Below, in pieces: positions 7,863 through 16,360 of a stretch of 64,000 nt of DNA (position 1 is the stretch's first letter; each line of letters starts with the position of its first letter). The notes under the pieces are model-generated. The model was not told where the DNA came from. It made no database searches and saw only the letters and a program-made list of their open reading frames with translations. The position numbers and the translations under genes are program-made. The stretch comes from Neisseria sp. KEM232 (GTDB taxonomy: Bacteria; Pseudomonadota; Gammaproteobacteria; Burkholderiales; Neisseriaceae). The DNA is taken from positions 1,054,001-1,118,000 of the forward strand of contig NZ_CP022527.1 of the NCBI RefSeq assembly GCF_002237445.1. The letters are read 5' to 3'.

Positions 7863-7903
7863 GCCCGCTCTCCCACCAGCCGCACCAAAGCACCAAAAAC
7901 GAT

Positions 7904-8416
7904 ATGCAAACCAAAGCCCTGCGCCGCGCCGTGTATGCCGGCAGCTTCGACCCGCCCACCAACGGCCACCTGTGGATGATACGCGAAGCGCAGGCGCTCT
8001 TCGACGAACTCATCGTCGCCATCGGCGTCAACCCCGACAAAAAATCCACCTACACCGTCGCCGAGCGCCGCAAAATGCTCGAAGACATCACCGCGCCCTT
8101 TGCCAACGTGCGCATCGATTCCTACGAAAACCAATTCCTCGTCAACTATGCCCACAGCGTCAGCGCGGGCTACATCGTGCGCGGCATCCGCAGCGCTTCG
8201 GACTACGAATACGAACGCACCATCCGCCACATCAATTCCGACCTCCAGCCCGAAATCTCCACCGTGTTGCTCATTCCGCCGCGCGAATACGCCGAAGTGT
8301 CGTCCACCCTCGTCAAAGGCATGGTCGGCCCCGTCGGCTGGCGCGACACCGTCCGCCGCTACCTGCCCGAAGCAGTGTACGAAAAAATCCTGCGCGACCA
8401 CCAAAGCAGCGGCTGA
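7904..8416 (+). CDS. coaD: Phosphopantetheine adenylyltransferase
   Basis: Penultimate step of coenzyme A synthesis: ATP plus 4'-phosphopantetheine gives dephospho-CoA. 170 residues, normal for CoaD. The nucleotidyltransferase signature AGSFDPPTNGH (residues 12-22, TxGH-type), the RGIRSASDYEYE substrate loop near residue 95, and the SSTLVKG motif (equivalent of the ISS-Phos motif) are all visible. The remaining length and charge pattern are ordinary. It sits alone between DUS elements with its own promoter. Confidence 0.88.
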   Translation: MQTKALRRAVYAGSFDPPTNGHLWMIREAQALFDELIVAIGVNPDKKSTYTVAERRKMLEDITAPFANVRIDSYENQFLVNYAHSVSAGYIVRGIRSASDYEYERTIRHINSDLQPEISTVLLIPPREYAEVSSTLVKGMVGPVGWRDTVRRYLPEAVYEKILRDHQSSG

Positions 8417-8524
8417 ACCCGTTTTTCAGACGGCCTCGAAACAGGAAACACCCGCCGCCGAAGGCCGCATAACGCGTATTGCAAAGCGCAACCAAGCCGC
8501 ACCGCGCCGCAACCGATTCAGGCC

Positions 8525-8550
8525 GTCCCCGCCTGTGCGGGGATGTCGTT
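8525..8550. repeat. dRS3-like short inverted repeat
   Basis: GTCCCCGCCTGTGCGGGGAT resembles the neisserial dRS3 repeat (ATTCCC-N8-GGGAAT) with GC-rich arms. Related copies lie at about 9130-9150 and 43241-43264. Confidence 0.5.
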
Positions 8551-8610
8551 TCCGAACACGCGACACGCGGCGGTGCAAAACCAACCGTTTCCCCGCACAA
8601 AGGAGCTCCC

Positions 8611-9057
8611 GTGAACAAAACCGCCCTGATTCTGGCCGCCCTCCTTCTCGCCGCCTGCGTCCGCCAATCGGCCGAACCGCCGCTCGGCCGCCAGCTTGCC
8701 GGCCTCAGCAGCGCGCAGCGCGACGCCGAAGGACGCAAAGCCGCGCAAATGCTGCGCCGCGCCAACCGCGACGATGACCCCGACGTGGCCGTGCGCGACA
8801 TCCGCTACCGCGCAGCCGACGACACCTTCGTCTACACCGTCGTCCTCAAACGCCTGAAAAACACACACGGCATCACCCCCGCCGCCCGCCGCCGCGCCCA
8901 GGCCGAAATGAAGCGCGGCATGGTGCGCGAAAGCTGCCGCCGCCGCGCCGAACGAGACATCCTCACCCAAGGCCGCTACGCCCTCGAATTCCATGTCCTT
9001 GCCGCCGACGGCCGTCCCGTCGCCGCCCCCTTCCGCATCACCGGCAAAGACTGTTGA
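8611..9057 (+). CDS. Predicted lipoprotein of unknown function
   Basis: 148 residues with a lipoprotein signal ending in LLLAAC (Cys16). The mature part is strongly basic (many Arg) with alpha/beta character: VRDIRYRAADDTFVYTVVLK, then an Arg-rich helix, one Cys pair (ESCRRR and the C-terminal GKDC) that could form a disulfide, and a final strand. The start is GTG at 8611, chosen because AAGGAG lies 5-10 bases upstream and the signal peptide begins there. I do not recognise a family. Confidence 0.7.
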   Translation: MNKTALILAALLLAACVRQSAEPPLGRQLAGLSSAQRDAEGRKAAQMLRRANRDDDPDVAVRDIRYRAADDTFVYTVVLKRLKNTHGITPAARRRAQAEMKRGMVRESCRRRAERDILTQGRYALEFHVLAADGRPVAAPFRITGKDC

Positions 9058-9405
9058 GGCCGTCTGAAAGCGTAGCTTCAACGAAGTTAAAACGCAGTTT
9101 CGGCGCAACCAAAAACACTTTTCAGAAACGTCATCCCCGTGCAGGCGGAGACGGCCTCTGTCGCCAAGGTAGGGGGTGGCGCAGCCACGCACGCGGTTTG
9201 GGATTCACAGGCTAACTCTCGGATTGGCTGTGTGGCACAAACCGCGTGCGTCGACTTGGGGCGACACACCCTACCTTAGGTTCGGCATAGTCTGAATAAA
9301 AGACTGCTGAGGCCGTCCCCGCCGCCCACCCTGCCTCACAAACCGCATTTGCGTTATTTGGCAAAATACCCGCTTGTGTTGTTCCACCATCAATTCCCCA
9401 AAACC
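9058..9405. repeat. Intergenic repeat region with a long imperfect inverted repeat
   Basis: No gene seen. It holds a DUS (9057-9068), a dRS3-like copy (about 9130-9150) and a large imperfect hairpin: the left arm at 9165-9200 (AAGGTAGGGGGTGGCG then CGCACGCGGTTTG) matches the complement of 9238-9279. The GTAGGGTGTG...CGCACCCTA core recurs at 33457-33494 and 60475-60505. Confidence 0.65.
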
Positions 9406-10695
9406 ATGAACACCGAAACCCTCCTCTCGCTCGACCGAGCCCACATCTGGCATCCCTATTCCTCCACCGCCGACCCCGCGCCCGTTTATCCCGTGGCACG
9501 CGCCGAGGGCGTGCGCATTCATTTGAAAACGGGGCAAACGCTCATCGACGGCATGTCGTCGTGGTGGGCGGCGGTGCACGGATACAACCATCCGCGCCTG
9601 AATGCCGCCGCCGCGCGCCAGCTCGAAAAAATGAGCCACATCATGTTCGGCGGCTTCACACACGATGCCGTCGGCGAACTGACGCAGGTTTTGCTCGGCA
9701 TTCTACCCAAAGGCTTGGACACCGTGTTTTACGCCGACAGCGGCTCGGTGGCGGTGGAAGTGGCGATGAAAATGGCGGTGCAGTACCAGCACGCGCTCAA
9801 TCGAAAAGGGCGACACAAATTCGCCGCCATCCGCGCCGGTTATCACGGCGACACTTGGCACGCGATGTCGGTGTGCGACCCCGTTACCGGCATGCACGGC
9901 CTGTTTTCCGGCAGCCTGCCCGTGCAGTTTTTCCTGCCGCAGCCGAGCGTGAAATTCGGCGAAGCGTGGCGCGAAGAGGCCGCCGCGCCACTGGCGGATC
10001 TGCTGGAAAAACACGCGCACGAAATCGCCGCGCTGATTCTCGAACCCGTCGTTCAGGGCGCGGGCGGCATGTATTTTTATTCGCCCGAATACCTGAAAAC
10101 CGCCCGCGAATTGTGCGACCAACACGGCGTATTGCTGATTTTCGACGAAATCGCCACCGGCTTCGGCCGCACCGGCAAACTGTTCGCCTGCGAACACGCC
10201 GGTGTCGTCCCCGACATCATGTGTCTCGGCAAAGCCTTAACCGGCGGCTATCTCACGCTCTCGGCGGCGGTAACGCACAAACACATCGCCGACACCATCA
10301 GCGGCGGCGCGGCGGGCTGCTTTATGCACGGCCCCACCTTTATGGCCAACCCGCTCGCCTGCGCCGTGGCCGCCGAATCGGTGAAGCTGCTGTTGGAAGG
10401 CGGCTGGCAGGAGAATGTCGCGCGGATTGGGCGGCAGCTTTCAGACGGCCTCGCCCCCGCGCGTGAAATCGCGGCGGTGAAAGACGTGCGCGTACTCGGC
10501 GCCATCGGCGTGGTGGAAATGCACGAACCTGTGAACCTGCGCCGCCTGCAGCCCAAATTCGTCAAGCGCGGCATCTGGCTGCGCCCCTTCGGCAAACTGG
10601 TGTACACCATGCCGCCGTTTATAATGCAAGACTATGATTTGGAAACACTTTCAGATGGCCTGATTGGCGCGCTGGCAGAAGAATACGGAGCGTAA
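9406..10695 (+). CDS. bioA: Adenosylmethionine-8-amino-7-oxononanoate aminotransferase
   Basis: Biotin synthesis: moves an amino group from S-adenosylmethionine to 7-keto-8-aminopelargonate to form DAPA. 429 residues, the length of E. coli BioA. PLP class-III aminotransferase signatures are clear: HIWHPYSS at the start, GMSSWWAAVHGYNHP, GYHGDTWHAMS, the IFDEIATGFGRTG stretch, and the PLP lysine in CLGKALTGG (near residue 275). The ATG at 9406 aligns with the family start; the frame is open upstream to 9349. A DUS inside the gene encodes LSDGL. It is followed 1 base after its stop by bioD. Confidence 0.95.
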   Translation: MNTETLLSLDRAHIWHPYSSTADPAPVYPVARAEGVRIHLKTGQTLIDGMSSWWAAVHGYNHPRLNAAAARQLEKMSHIMFGGFTHDAVGELTQVLLGILPKGLDTVFYADSGSVAVEVAMKMAVQYQHALNRKGRHKFAAIRAGYHGDTWHAMSVCDPVTGMHGLFSGSLPVQFFLPQPSVKFGEAWREEAAAPLADLLEKHAHEIAALILEPVVQGAGGMYFYSPEYLKTARELCDQHGVLLIFDEIATGFGRTGKLFACEHAGVVPDIMCLGKALTGGYLTLSAAVTHKHIADTISGGAAGCFMHGPTFMANPLACAVAAESVKLLLEGGWQENVARIGRQLSDGLAPAREIAAVKDVRVLGAIGVVEMHEPVNLRRLQPKFVKRGIWLRPFGKLVYTMPPFIMQDYDLETLSDGLIGALAEEYGA

Positions 10696-10696
10696 A

Positions 10697-11359
10697 ATGA
10701 GTTCGACACCAAAAGGCAAAATCCTGTTTGTTACCGGTATCGACACCGGCATCGGCAAAACCTTTGCCACCAGTTATCTCGCCGCCAAACTCATGCGGCT
10801 GGGGCATTCGGTGATTACCGCCAAAGCCGTGCAGACCGGCTGCGAAAAAGTTTCAGACGACCTTTTAACCCACCGCCGCCTGCAAAACCTGCCGCTGCTG
10901 CCCGAAGACCTCGACGGCAGCACCTGCCCCTACCTGTTTGCCTACCCCTGCTCGCCGCATTTGGCCGCCCGCATGGAGGGCAAAACCATTAACCCCGCCG
11001 CCATCGCCCGCGCCGCCGAAACGCTGGCCGCGCGTTACGATTATGTGTTGCTCGAAGGCGCGGGCGGGCTGGCTGTGCCGCTCAATGATGAAGAAACCAC
11101 GCTGGATTTCGTCCGCAATCAGGGTTATCCCTTAATCATTGTTACCTCTGGGCGGCTCGGCAGCATCAGCCACACCCTGCTCACACTCGAAGCCTGCCGC
11201 CACAACGGCATTGCCGTGGAAATGCTGGTGTACAACCGCTTCCCACAAACCGACGCGCTGATCGAAAACGAAACCGCCGCCTATCTGCAAAATTATCTGC
11301 AACGCCACTTCCCCGATGCGGTATTTGAAACAATGGAAGAAATGAGCGCGCAACCATGA
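10697..11359 (+). CDS. bioD: ATP-dependent dethiobiotin synthetase
   Basis: Makes dethiobiotin from DAPA, CO2 and ATP, the step after BioA. 220 residues. P-loop GIDTGIGKT (residues 14-22), the substrate-binding AKAVQTGC segment, and LLEGAGGLAVPL (Mg/carbamate site) are intact. The ATG follows the bioA stop by one base, with GGAG within bioA as ribosome site, and the gene overlaps tag by 4 bases. It carries a DUS variant in the N. mucosa dialect (complement of AAGGTCGTCTGAAA) at 10851-10864. Confidence 0.95.
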   Translation: MSSTPKGKILFVTGIDTGIGKTFATSYLAAKLMRLGHSVITAKAVQTGCEKVSDDLLTHRRLQNLPLLPEDLDGSTCPYLFAYPCSPHLAARMEGKTINPAAIARAAETLAARYDYVLLEGAGGLAVPLNDEETTLDFVRNQGYPLIIVTSGRLGSISHTLLTLEACRHNGIAVEMLVYNRFPQTDALIENETAAYLQNYLQRHFPDAVFETMEEMSAQP

Positions 11360-11907
11360 GCTACTGCGACCTTGCCAACGCCCTGCCCGATGACACCGAC
11401 AACCCCAACAAACACTACCACGACCACGAATACGGTTTCCCCGTTTCGGGCGACAACGCGCTGTTTGAGCGGCTGGTGCTCGAAATCAATCAGGCCGGGC
11501 TGAGCTGGACGCTGGTTTTAAACAAACGCGCGGCGTTTCAGACGGCCTACCGCGGCTTCGACATCGCCGCTGTCGCCGCCTTCGACGACACCGACCGCGC
11601 GCGTCTGCTCGCCGATGCGGGCATCGTGCGCAACCGTTTGAAAATCAACGCCGCCATTGACAACGCCAATCGGATTCTGGCCTTGCGGCAGGAATACGGC
11701 TCGTTTGAAAACTGGCTGAACGCGCACCATCCGCGCAGCTTAAACGACTGGGTCAAGCTGTTTAAAAAACATTTCAAATTCGTCGGCGGCGAAATCGTCG
11801 GCGAGTTTCTGATGAGCACGGGCTATCTCAAAGGCGCGCACGGCGAAAGCTGCCCGGTGTACGCGCGGGTATTGCGGCAGAAACCCAAATGGACGGAGGC
11901 CGTCTGA
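11356..11907 (+). CDS. tag: DNA-3-methyladenine glycosylase I
   Basis: Base-excision repair enzyme that removes 3-methyladenine. 183 residues, family length. The Tag pattern is present: YCDLAN at the start with the zinc Cys, YHDHEYGFPV, LEINQAGLSW (with the catalytic-pocket Glu), HFKFVGGEIV and the C-terminal HGESC that supplies the remaining zinc ligands. ATGA overlap with bioD implies translational coupling in a bioA-bioD-tag operon. The stop codon is the TGA inside a DUS (GAGGCCGTCTGA), so the last residues EAV are DUS-encoded. Confidence 0.92.
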   Translation: MSYCDLANALPDDTDNPNKHYHDHEYGFPVSGDNALFERLVLEINQAGLSWTLVLNKRAAFQTAYRGFDIAAVAAFDDTDRARLLADAGIVRNRLKINAAIDNANRILALRQEYGSFENWLNAHHPRSLNDWVKLFKKHFKFVGGEIVGEFLMSTGYLKGAHGESCPVYARVLRQKPKWTEAV

Positions 11908-11935
11908 AAGCCTTTTAGGGCTTTCAGACGGCCTC
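11896..11935. terminator. Inverted DUS pair between convergent tag and efeB
   Basis: GAGGCCGTCTGAAAGCC pairs with GGCTTTCAGACGGCCTC; the left arm contains the tag stop codon. Confidence 0.8.
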
Positions 11936-11956
11936 ATGCGCCGATGGTGCGGCGTT

Positions 11957-13243
11957 TTAATCGAGCAGCAGCCCCTGTGCGAGGAAGCCGCCTTTTTCCA
12001 CGCCCGGCAGGGTGAAGAAATAGCCGCCGCCGAAGGGTTTGACATACTCTTCCAAGGGTTCGAGGTTGAGGCGGTTTTGCACGAAGATAAAGCCGTCGTC
12101 AAGGTTGGCCTGATACATGACGAGGATGAGGCCGACGTCGAGCTGGCCGTTTTTGGCGAGCCCCAGCGAGTAGTTGAACGGGCGGCGGAAGAGCAGGTGT
12201 TTTTTCATAAACTCGGGATCACGCGGGTCGCCCAAGCGGATGTGGCTGTCTTTGGGAATGACTTTGCCTTCGGGGTCTTTGGCGTAATCGGGAATATCGC
12301 TCTCGTGTTTCTGCCCCAAGGGCGCACCGCTGTATTTTTCGCGGCCGAAGATGGCGTTTTGCTCCTGCAAGGGTGTTCTGTCCCAAAATTCGACGAAGTG
12401 GCGGATAAGGCGCACGGCTTGGTAGCTGCCGTTTTTCGTCCACGCGGGCTCGTCGAGACTGTTTTCGGCCACGCCCGTCCACAGGACTTGGTCGGCGATT
12501 TTGGGGTCGGAGACGTCGGGGTTGCCCGTGCCGTCGCGGAAGCCCAACAGGTTGCGGGCGGCGATGGCGCCGGGTTCGGGCTTGGGCAGCCAGCCGTCCA
12601 CCGTCCAGCGGATAACGGCGTATTTGGCGGTGTTTTTGATGATGTCGCGCAGGGCGTTTTGGCAGGTTTCGGGCGAGAAGGCGCAGATTTGGATGCCGAT
12701 GTCGCCGTCGCACCATTCTTTGCGCAGTTCGTCGTTGGGGAAGTCTTTCATTTCCTGCAAATGCTTGGGCTTTTTGCCCGCGAGGCCGAAGCGGCCGTCG
12801 AACAGGCTGTTACCAACGGATACGGTGACGGTGAGGCCGTCGGGCGGCAGCACTTTGCCCAACAGGCCGCTGCCTGCGGGCGGCAGTTTGTCGTCGCCGT
12901 CGATCAGTTCGCCGCCTTTGGTGAGAAATTCTATGCGGGCGGTGAGGGTGCGGAAAAAGTCGATCAGGCGGGGGCGGTCGGCGGCGGTGATGTCGAAGGC
13001 GCAGAGGATGCCGAAGGGCTGGTGCGGGGTGGTGATGCCGGCCTGGTGCGTGCCGTAGCAGTCGTAGGCGGTTTGGCTGTGGCCGGCAAACTGTCCGCCT
13101 TCGCCTTTGCTTTCAGACGGCCTCTCTGCCGCGCCTTCGGCGCTATCGCCGTTTTTGCCGCAGGCGGCAAGGGCGGCGGCGGCGGAGAGGGCGGCGGCGT
13201 TTTGCAGCAGGCGGCGGCGGCTCGGGTTTTCGGGGTGTTTCAT
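11957..13243 (-). CDS. efeB: EfeB Dyp-type heme peroxidase/deferrochelatase with Tat signal
   Basis: Third component of EfeUOB: a periplasmic DyP-type peroxidase that helps release or oxidise iron (or extract it from heme). 428 residues. The N-terminus has a twin-arginine motif (SRRRLLQ, residues 8-14) followed by ALAAC (Cys28), which reads as a lipobox, so it may be a Tat-exported lipoprotein. The GFRDGTGNPD signature (GxxDG) and downstream DSHIRLGDPR heme-ligand region are intact. AAGGAG sits 6 bases before the ATG at 13243; the frame is open 19 codons upstream. Unlike most genomes it is separated from efeUO and on the other strand. Confidence 0.92.
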   Translation of the reverse strand: MKHPENPSRRRLLQNAAALSAAAALAACGKNGDSAEGAAERPSESKGEGGQFAGHSQTAYDCYGTHQAGITTPHQPFGILCAFDITAADRPRLIDFFRTLTARIEFLTKGGELIDGDDKLPPAGSGLLGKVLPPDGLTVTVSVGNSLFDGRFGLAGKKPKHLQEMKDFPNDELRKEWCDGDIGIQICAFSPETCQNALRDIIKNTAKYAVIRWTVDGWLPKPEPGAIAARNLLGFRDGTGNPDVSDPKIADQVLWTGVAENSLDEPAWTKNGSYQAVRLIRHFVEFWDRTPLQEQNAIFGREKYSGAPLGQKHESDIPDYAKDPEGKVIPKDSHIRLGDPRDPEFMKKHLLFRRPFNYSLGLAKNGQLDVGLILVMYQANLDDGFIFVQNRLNLEPLEEYVKPFGGGYFFTLPGVEKGGFLAQGLLLD

Positions 13244-13274
13244 GTTAGCTCCTTGTGTCCGTTGTTTTTGATTC

Positions 13275-13318
13275 GAGGCCGTCTGAAACCGCTTTTTCAC
13301 TTCGTTTTCAGACGGCTC
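13275..13318. repeat. Inverted DUS pair in the efeB leader
   Basis: GAGGCCGTCTGAAACC and GTTTTCAGACGGCTC; the right copy is truncated by one base (CGGCTC for CGGCCTC). It lies between the efeB promoter and start codon. Confidence 0.7.
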
Positions 13319-13325
13319 CGTGCAG

Positions 13326-13347
13326 ATTCTTACAAATAAGAATTATA
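13326..13347 (-). promoter_or_regulatory. Probable efeB promoter -10 with adjoining palindrome (possible metal-regulator site)
   Basis: Read on the minus strand, TATAAT (13347-13342) is followed at once by the perfect palindrome ATTCTTA-CAAA-TAAGAAT (13326-13343), which would cover the transcription start about 90 bases before efeB. The position suits repression; Fur is the natural candidate, although the sequence is not a textbook Fur box. Confidence 0.45.
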
Positions 13348-13402
13348 CCCGAGCGCACGCGCCCGATGCCATGCCGCCCGTGCAGTCGCGGCAGACTTGC
13401 CA

Positions 13403-13508
13403 TATAGCGAGTCAAAATGAAAAAGATACAAGGCAGCAAGCCGCAGACAGTACAGGTAGTACGACAAGGCGCAGCAACGCCGTAGATTTTTCATTTTGAC
13501 TCACTATA
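13403..13508. mobile_element. Correia repeat enclosed element (CREE), short form
   Basis: A 106-bp element with matching ends: TATAGCGAGTCAAAATGAAA at the left and the near-complement TTTCATTTTGACTCACTATA at the right. The internal CCGCAGACAGTACA and AACGCCGTA blocks are the known Correia core. About 106 bp matches the internally deleted class. CREEs are non-autonomous, insert at TA, and can supply promoters or RNase III sites. It lies 32 bases upstream of pncC. Confidence 0.9.
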
Positions 13509-13540
13509 CAATCGGCCAACGCAACTACGGAGCCTTATTG

Positions 13541-14011
13541 ATGAACACACTCGCCGTACTCACCGCCAATCTGGCGGCAGGCCGTCTGAAAGTCACCTGT
13601 GCCGAATCGTGCACGGGCGGTCTGCTGGCGGCGGAACTCACCCGCCTGCCCGGCAGCTCGGCCTGGTTTGAAACGGGCTTTGTCACTTACAGCAACGAAG
13701 CGAAACAAAAGCTGCTCGGCGTCTCGCCCGACAGCCTGCGGCGCGAAGGCGCGGTCAGCGAAACGGTGGCGCGCGAAATGGCCGCAGGCGCGCTCAAAGC
13801 GGCGCAGGCCGACTTCGCCCTTTCCGTGTCCGGAATCGCCGGCCCAGGCGGCGGCAGCGCGGAAAAACCGGTGGGCACGGTGTGCTTCGGTTTGGCATCG
13901 GCCGCAGGCACAGCCGCCCGCACGGCGCATTTTCACGGCAGCCGCGACGAAATACGGCGGGAGGCCGTGTCCTTCGCGCTGGAATGGCTGGCGCAGGCCG
14001 TGCGCCGCTGA
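13541..14011 (+). CDS. pncC: Nicotinamide-nucleotide amidase (CinA C-terminal domain protein)
   Basis: 156-residue stand-alone CinA-C domain, which deamidates NMN to nicotinate mononucleotide for NAD recycling. Signature residues are intact: VTCAESCTGGLLAAELT near residue 20, the WFETGFVTYSNEAKQ segment, and SVSGIAGPGGGSAEKPVGTV. The molybdopterin-binding domain of full-length CinA is absent, as is usual in proteobacteria. ATG at 13541 is preceded by ACGGAGCC; the frame runs back into the Correia element, which may therefore provide its promoter or leader. A DUS inside the gene encodes GRLK. Confidence 0.9.
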   Translation: MNTLAVLTANLAAGRLKVTCAESCTGGLLAAELTRLPGSSAWFETGFVTYSNEAKQKLLGVSPDSLRREGAVSETVAREMAAGALKAAQADFALSVSGIAGPGGGSAEKPVGTVCFGLASAAGTAARTAHFHGSRDEIRREAVSFALEWLAQAVRR

Positions 14012-14191
14012 GGCGCAAAAGACCGTCTGAAAGCACGGTTGCCCCATTCGCGCACGTGACACATAAAAAACTATCGACCGCATTTTTCAGATAAATTTCA
14101 TTACATTAAGCCGCTTGTCAAACTAGACAACCGCCGCGCAAACGCTTAGTATCCGCGCCCGTTTTTCATCTGTTTTTTCCGCCGCCCCGCC

Positions 14192-15070
14192 ATGTCTGCC
14201 CCGCTTACCGAACCACCCATACGCTGCGCCGTCGTCGCCACCTCCACCGGCTCGCTCGACGAGCTCTCCGGCCTCGACGACCTGCTCTACATCCTGCGCC
14301 TCAACATCCACATGAACGGCCTCGTCTACGCCGACGGCCTCGATCTGCACCCCGAAGCCTTCTACCAGAGCCAGACGGAAAACCCCGAAGGCGAAACCCG
14401 CACCTCGCCGCCCGCCGAAGCCGCCGTCCGCGCCCTGTTCCGCCAGATACGCGACGCGGGCTACCGCGAAATCATCGTCACCACCCTCAGCGGCCGCATC
14501 AGCGACACCGTCGACACCGTGCGCAAAGTCGCGGCGGAAACGGCGCGCGACATCCAAACCTACATCGTCGACACCGGCACCGCCTGCATCGCCGAAGGCC
14601 ACTTCGCCCTCGAAGCGGTGAAGCTGCTGCGCCAGGGCTTTGCCGCCGCCGACGTGGTCGAACACCTCGAACGCCTCAAACCCGGCGCCGAAATTGTGTT
14701 CAGCGTCCACAGCCTCGCCCACCTGCGCCGACTGCCGCACCTCAACACCACGGAAAAATTCGTCGCCGGCCTGCTCGACCTCAAACCCGTGCTGCGCTTT
14801 TACGACGGACAATTCTCGCGAGTGGACATCGGCCGCAAAACGGAAAACACCCTCGACGCGTTGGTGGAAAGCGCCGCCGCAGCCCTGCGGCAGAAACCCG
14901 TCCGCCTCTACGGCCTCTACGGCGGCAACCGCGCCCTCTACGAAAACCTCGCCGAGAGGCTGCACCGCAAAACCGGTATCACGCCCGAAGCCTTCCCCAT
15001 TTCCCCCGTTATCGGCGCCCACATCGGCCCCGACGCCGTCGGCATCGCCCGCGTCGACAAGCTGCTCTGA
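14192..15070 (+). CDS. DegV-family fatty-acid-binding protein
   Basis: 292 residues with the DegV pattern: N-terminal VATSTGSL strand, LNIHMNGLVYADGLD, the TSPPAEAAVRALF and TTLSGRISDTVDTVR lipid-head-group contacts, and a C-terminal RKTENTLDALVE lobe. DegV/FakB proteins bind fatty acids, in Gram-positives for the FakA kinase; in Neisseria the partner is unclear. The upstream gap contains a small inverted repeat TTGTC-N6-GACAA at 14115-14130. It ends before a perfect DUS hairpin. Confidence 0.85.
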   Translation: MSAPLTEPPIRCAVVATSTGSLDELSGLDDLLYILRLNIHMNGLVYADGLDLHPEAFYQSQTENPEGETRTSPPAEAAVRALFRQIRDAGYREIIVTTLSGRISDTVDTVRKVAAETARDIQTYIVDTGTACIAEGHFALEAVKLLRQGFAAADVVEHLERLKPGAEIVFSVHSLAHLRRLPHLNTTEKFVAGLLDLKPVLRFYDGQFSRVDIGRKTENTLDALVESAAAALRQKPVRLYGLYGGNRALYENLAERLHRKTGITPEAFPISPVIGAHIGPDAVGIARVDKLL

Positions 15071-15089
15071 ATCCCGCACCACTTTCCGC

Positions 15090-15123
15090 ATCAGGCCGTC
15101 TGAAACCTTTCAGACGGCCTGAT
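15090..15123 (+). terminator. Inverted DUS pair after the degV-like gene
   Basis: ATCAGGCCGTCTGAAA and its exact complement around a 2-base loop. Confidence 0.8.
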
Positions 15124-15294
15124 GCACAACGAAATGCCAAAACAAAAGAAAAAACAGCCTAAAAAATAACAAAACGGATAAAAAAAGCGGAATAAAGCAA
15201 TTTTATTGCCAAAGAAGCACCGAGCGGCTTGCCATTCCCCGCCGCCGCCGCTATCCTTCTCCTCCTTTCATCCATAAAAACAACAGGCCGCGCC

Positions 15295-16338
15295 ATGACC
15301 AAAAAAAACCGCACCGACGACATCCGCATCAGCGGCATCGCCGAACTCCTCCCCCCCATCGCCCACCTTTACGAGCTGCCCGCAGGCGACGCCGCGCAGG
15401 AACTCGTCGCCGGCACCCGCCGCCAAATCGCCGACATCGTCCACGGCCGCGACAAACGCCTGCTCGCCATCATCGGCCCCTGCTCCATCCACGACCCCGC
15501 CGCCGCCCTCGAATACGCGCGAAAGCTGCTGCCGCTGAAAAAACAATACGAACAGGAGCTGCTCATCGTCATGCGCGTTTACTTTGAAAAACCGCGCACC
15601 ACCGTCGGCTGGAAGGGCCTGATTAACGACCCCCATCTGGACGGCACTTTCGACATCAACTACGGCCTGCGTCAGGCGCGCCGCCTGCTGCTCGATCTCA
15701 ACAATCTCGGCATGCCCGCGTCCACCGAGTTTCTCGACATGATTACGCCGCAGTATTACGCCGACCTGATTTCCTGGGGCGCTATCGGTGCGCGCACCAC
15801 CGAAAGTCAGGTGCACCGCGAGCTTGCCAGCGGCCTCTCCTGCCCCGTCGGCTTCAAAAACGGCACCGACGGCAACCTCAAAATCGCCATCGACGCCATC
15901 GGCGCCGCCAGCCATCCGCACCACTTTTTGTCCGTTACCAAAGCGGGGCATTCCGCCATCGTCCACACCGCAGGCAACCCCGACTGCCACGTTATCCTGC
16001 GCGGCGGCAAAGAGCCGAACTACGAAAGCCGCTTCGTGCGGGAAGCGTCGGAGCAACTGACCAAAGCGGGCGTCACCCCCAAGCTGATGGTCGACTGCAG
16101 CCACGCCAACAGCCGCAAAGACTACACCCGCCAGATGGAAGTCGCCCGCGACGTGGCGCAGCAGCTCAAAAACGGCGAAAACGACATCATGGGCGTGATG
16201 GTTGAAAGCCACCTCGTCGAAGGCCGTCAGGACAAACCCGAAATCTACGGCCAAAGCATCACCGACGCCTGCATCGGCTGGGACACTACCGAAGAGCTGC
16301 TCGCCCTGTTGGCCGACGCCAACCGCAGCCGCGTTTGA
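15295..16338 (+). CDS. aroG: 3-deoxy-7-phosphoheptulonate synthase (DAHP synthase, class I)
   Basis: First enzyme of the shikimate pathway: phosphoenolpyruvate plus erythrose-4-phosphate gives DAHP. 347 residues, matching E. coli AroG (350). Signatures: AIIGPCSIHDPAAALEYA, MRVYFEKPRTTVGWKGLIND, GARTTESQVHRELASGLS, VGFKNGTDGN and DCSHANSRK. Which amino acid inhibits it cannot be read with certainty, though the overall match is to the Phe-sensitive type. ATG 15295 matches the family start; an AT-rich stretch (15124-15220) lies upstream. Confidence 0.93.
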   Translation: MTKKNRTDDIRISGIAELLPPIAHLYELPAGDAAQELVAGTRRQIADIVHGRDKRLLAIIGPCSIHDPAAALEYARKLLPLKKQYEQELLIVMRVYFEKPRTTVGWKGLINDPHLDGTFDINYGLRQARRLLLDLNNLGMPASTEFLDMITPQYYADLISWGAIGARTTESQVHRELASGLSCPVGFKNGTDGNLKIAIDAIGAASHPHHFLSVTKAGHSAIVHTAGNPDCHVILRGGKEPNYESRFVREASEQLTKAGVTPKLMVDCSHANSRKDYTRQMEVARDVAQQLKNGENDIMGVMVESHLVEGRQDKPEIYGQSITDACIGWDTTEELLALLADANRSRV

Positions 16339-16360
16339 ACGGCACGGCAGCGCCAAACAT

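Noticed and set aside
8479..8610. In-frame upstream extension of the lipoprotein at 8611 from an ATG at 8479
   Set aside because: The extension crosses the dRS3-like repeat and would bury the lipoprotein signal; GTG at 8611 has the ribosome site.
11936..13339. 467-codon plus-strand frame
   Set aside because: Antisense shadow of efeB, which has a Tat signal and DyP motifs.
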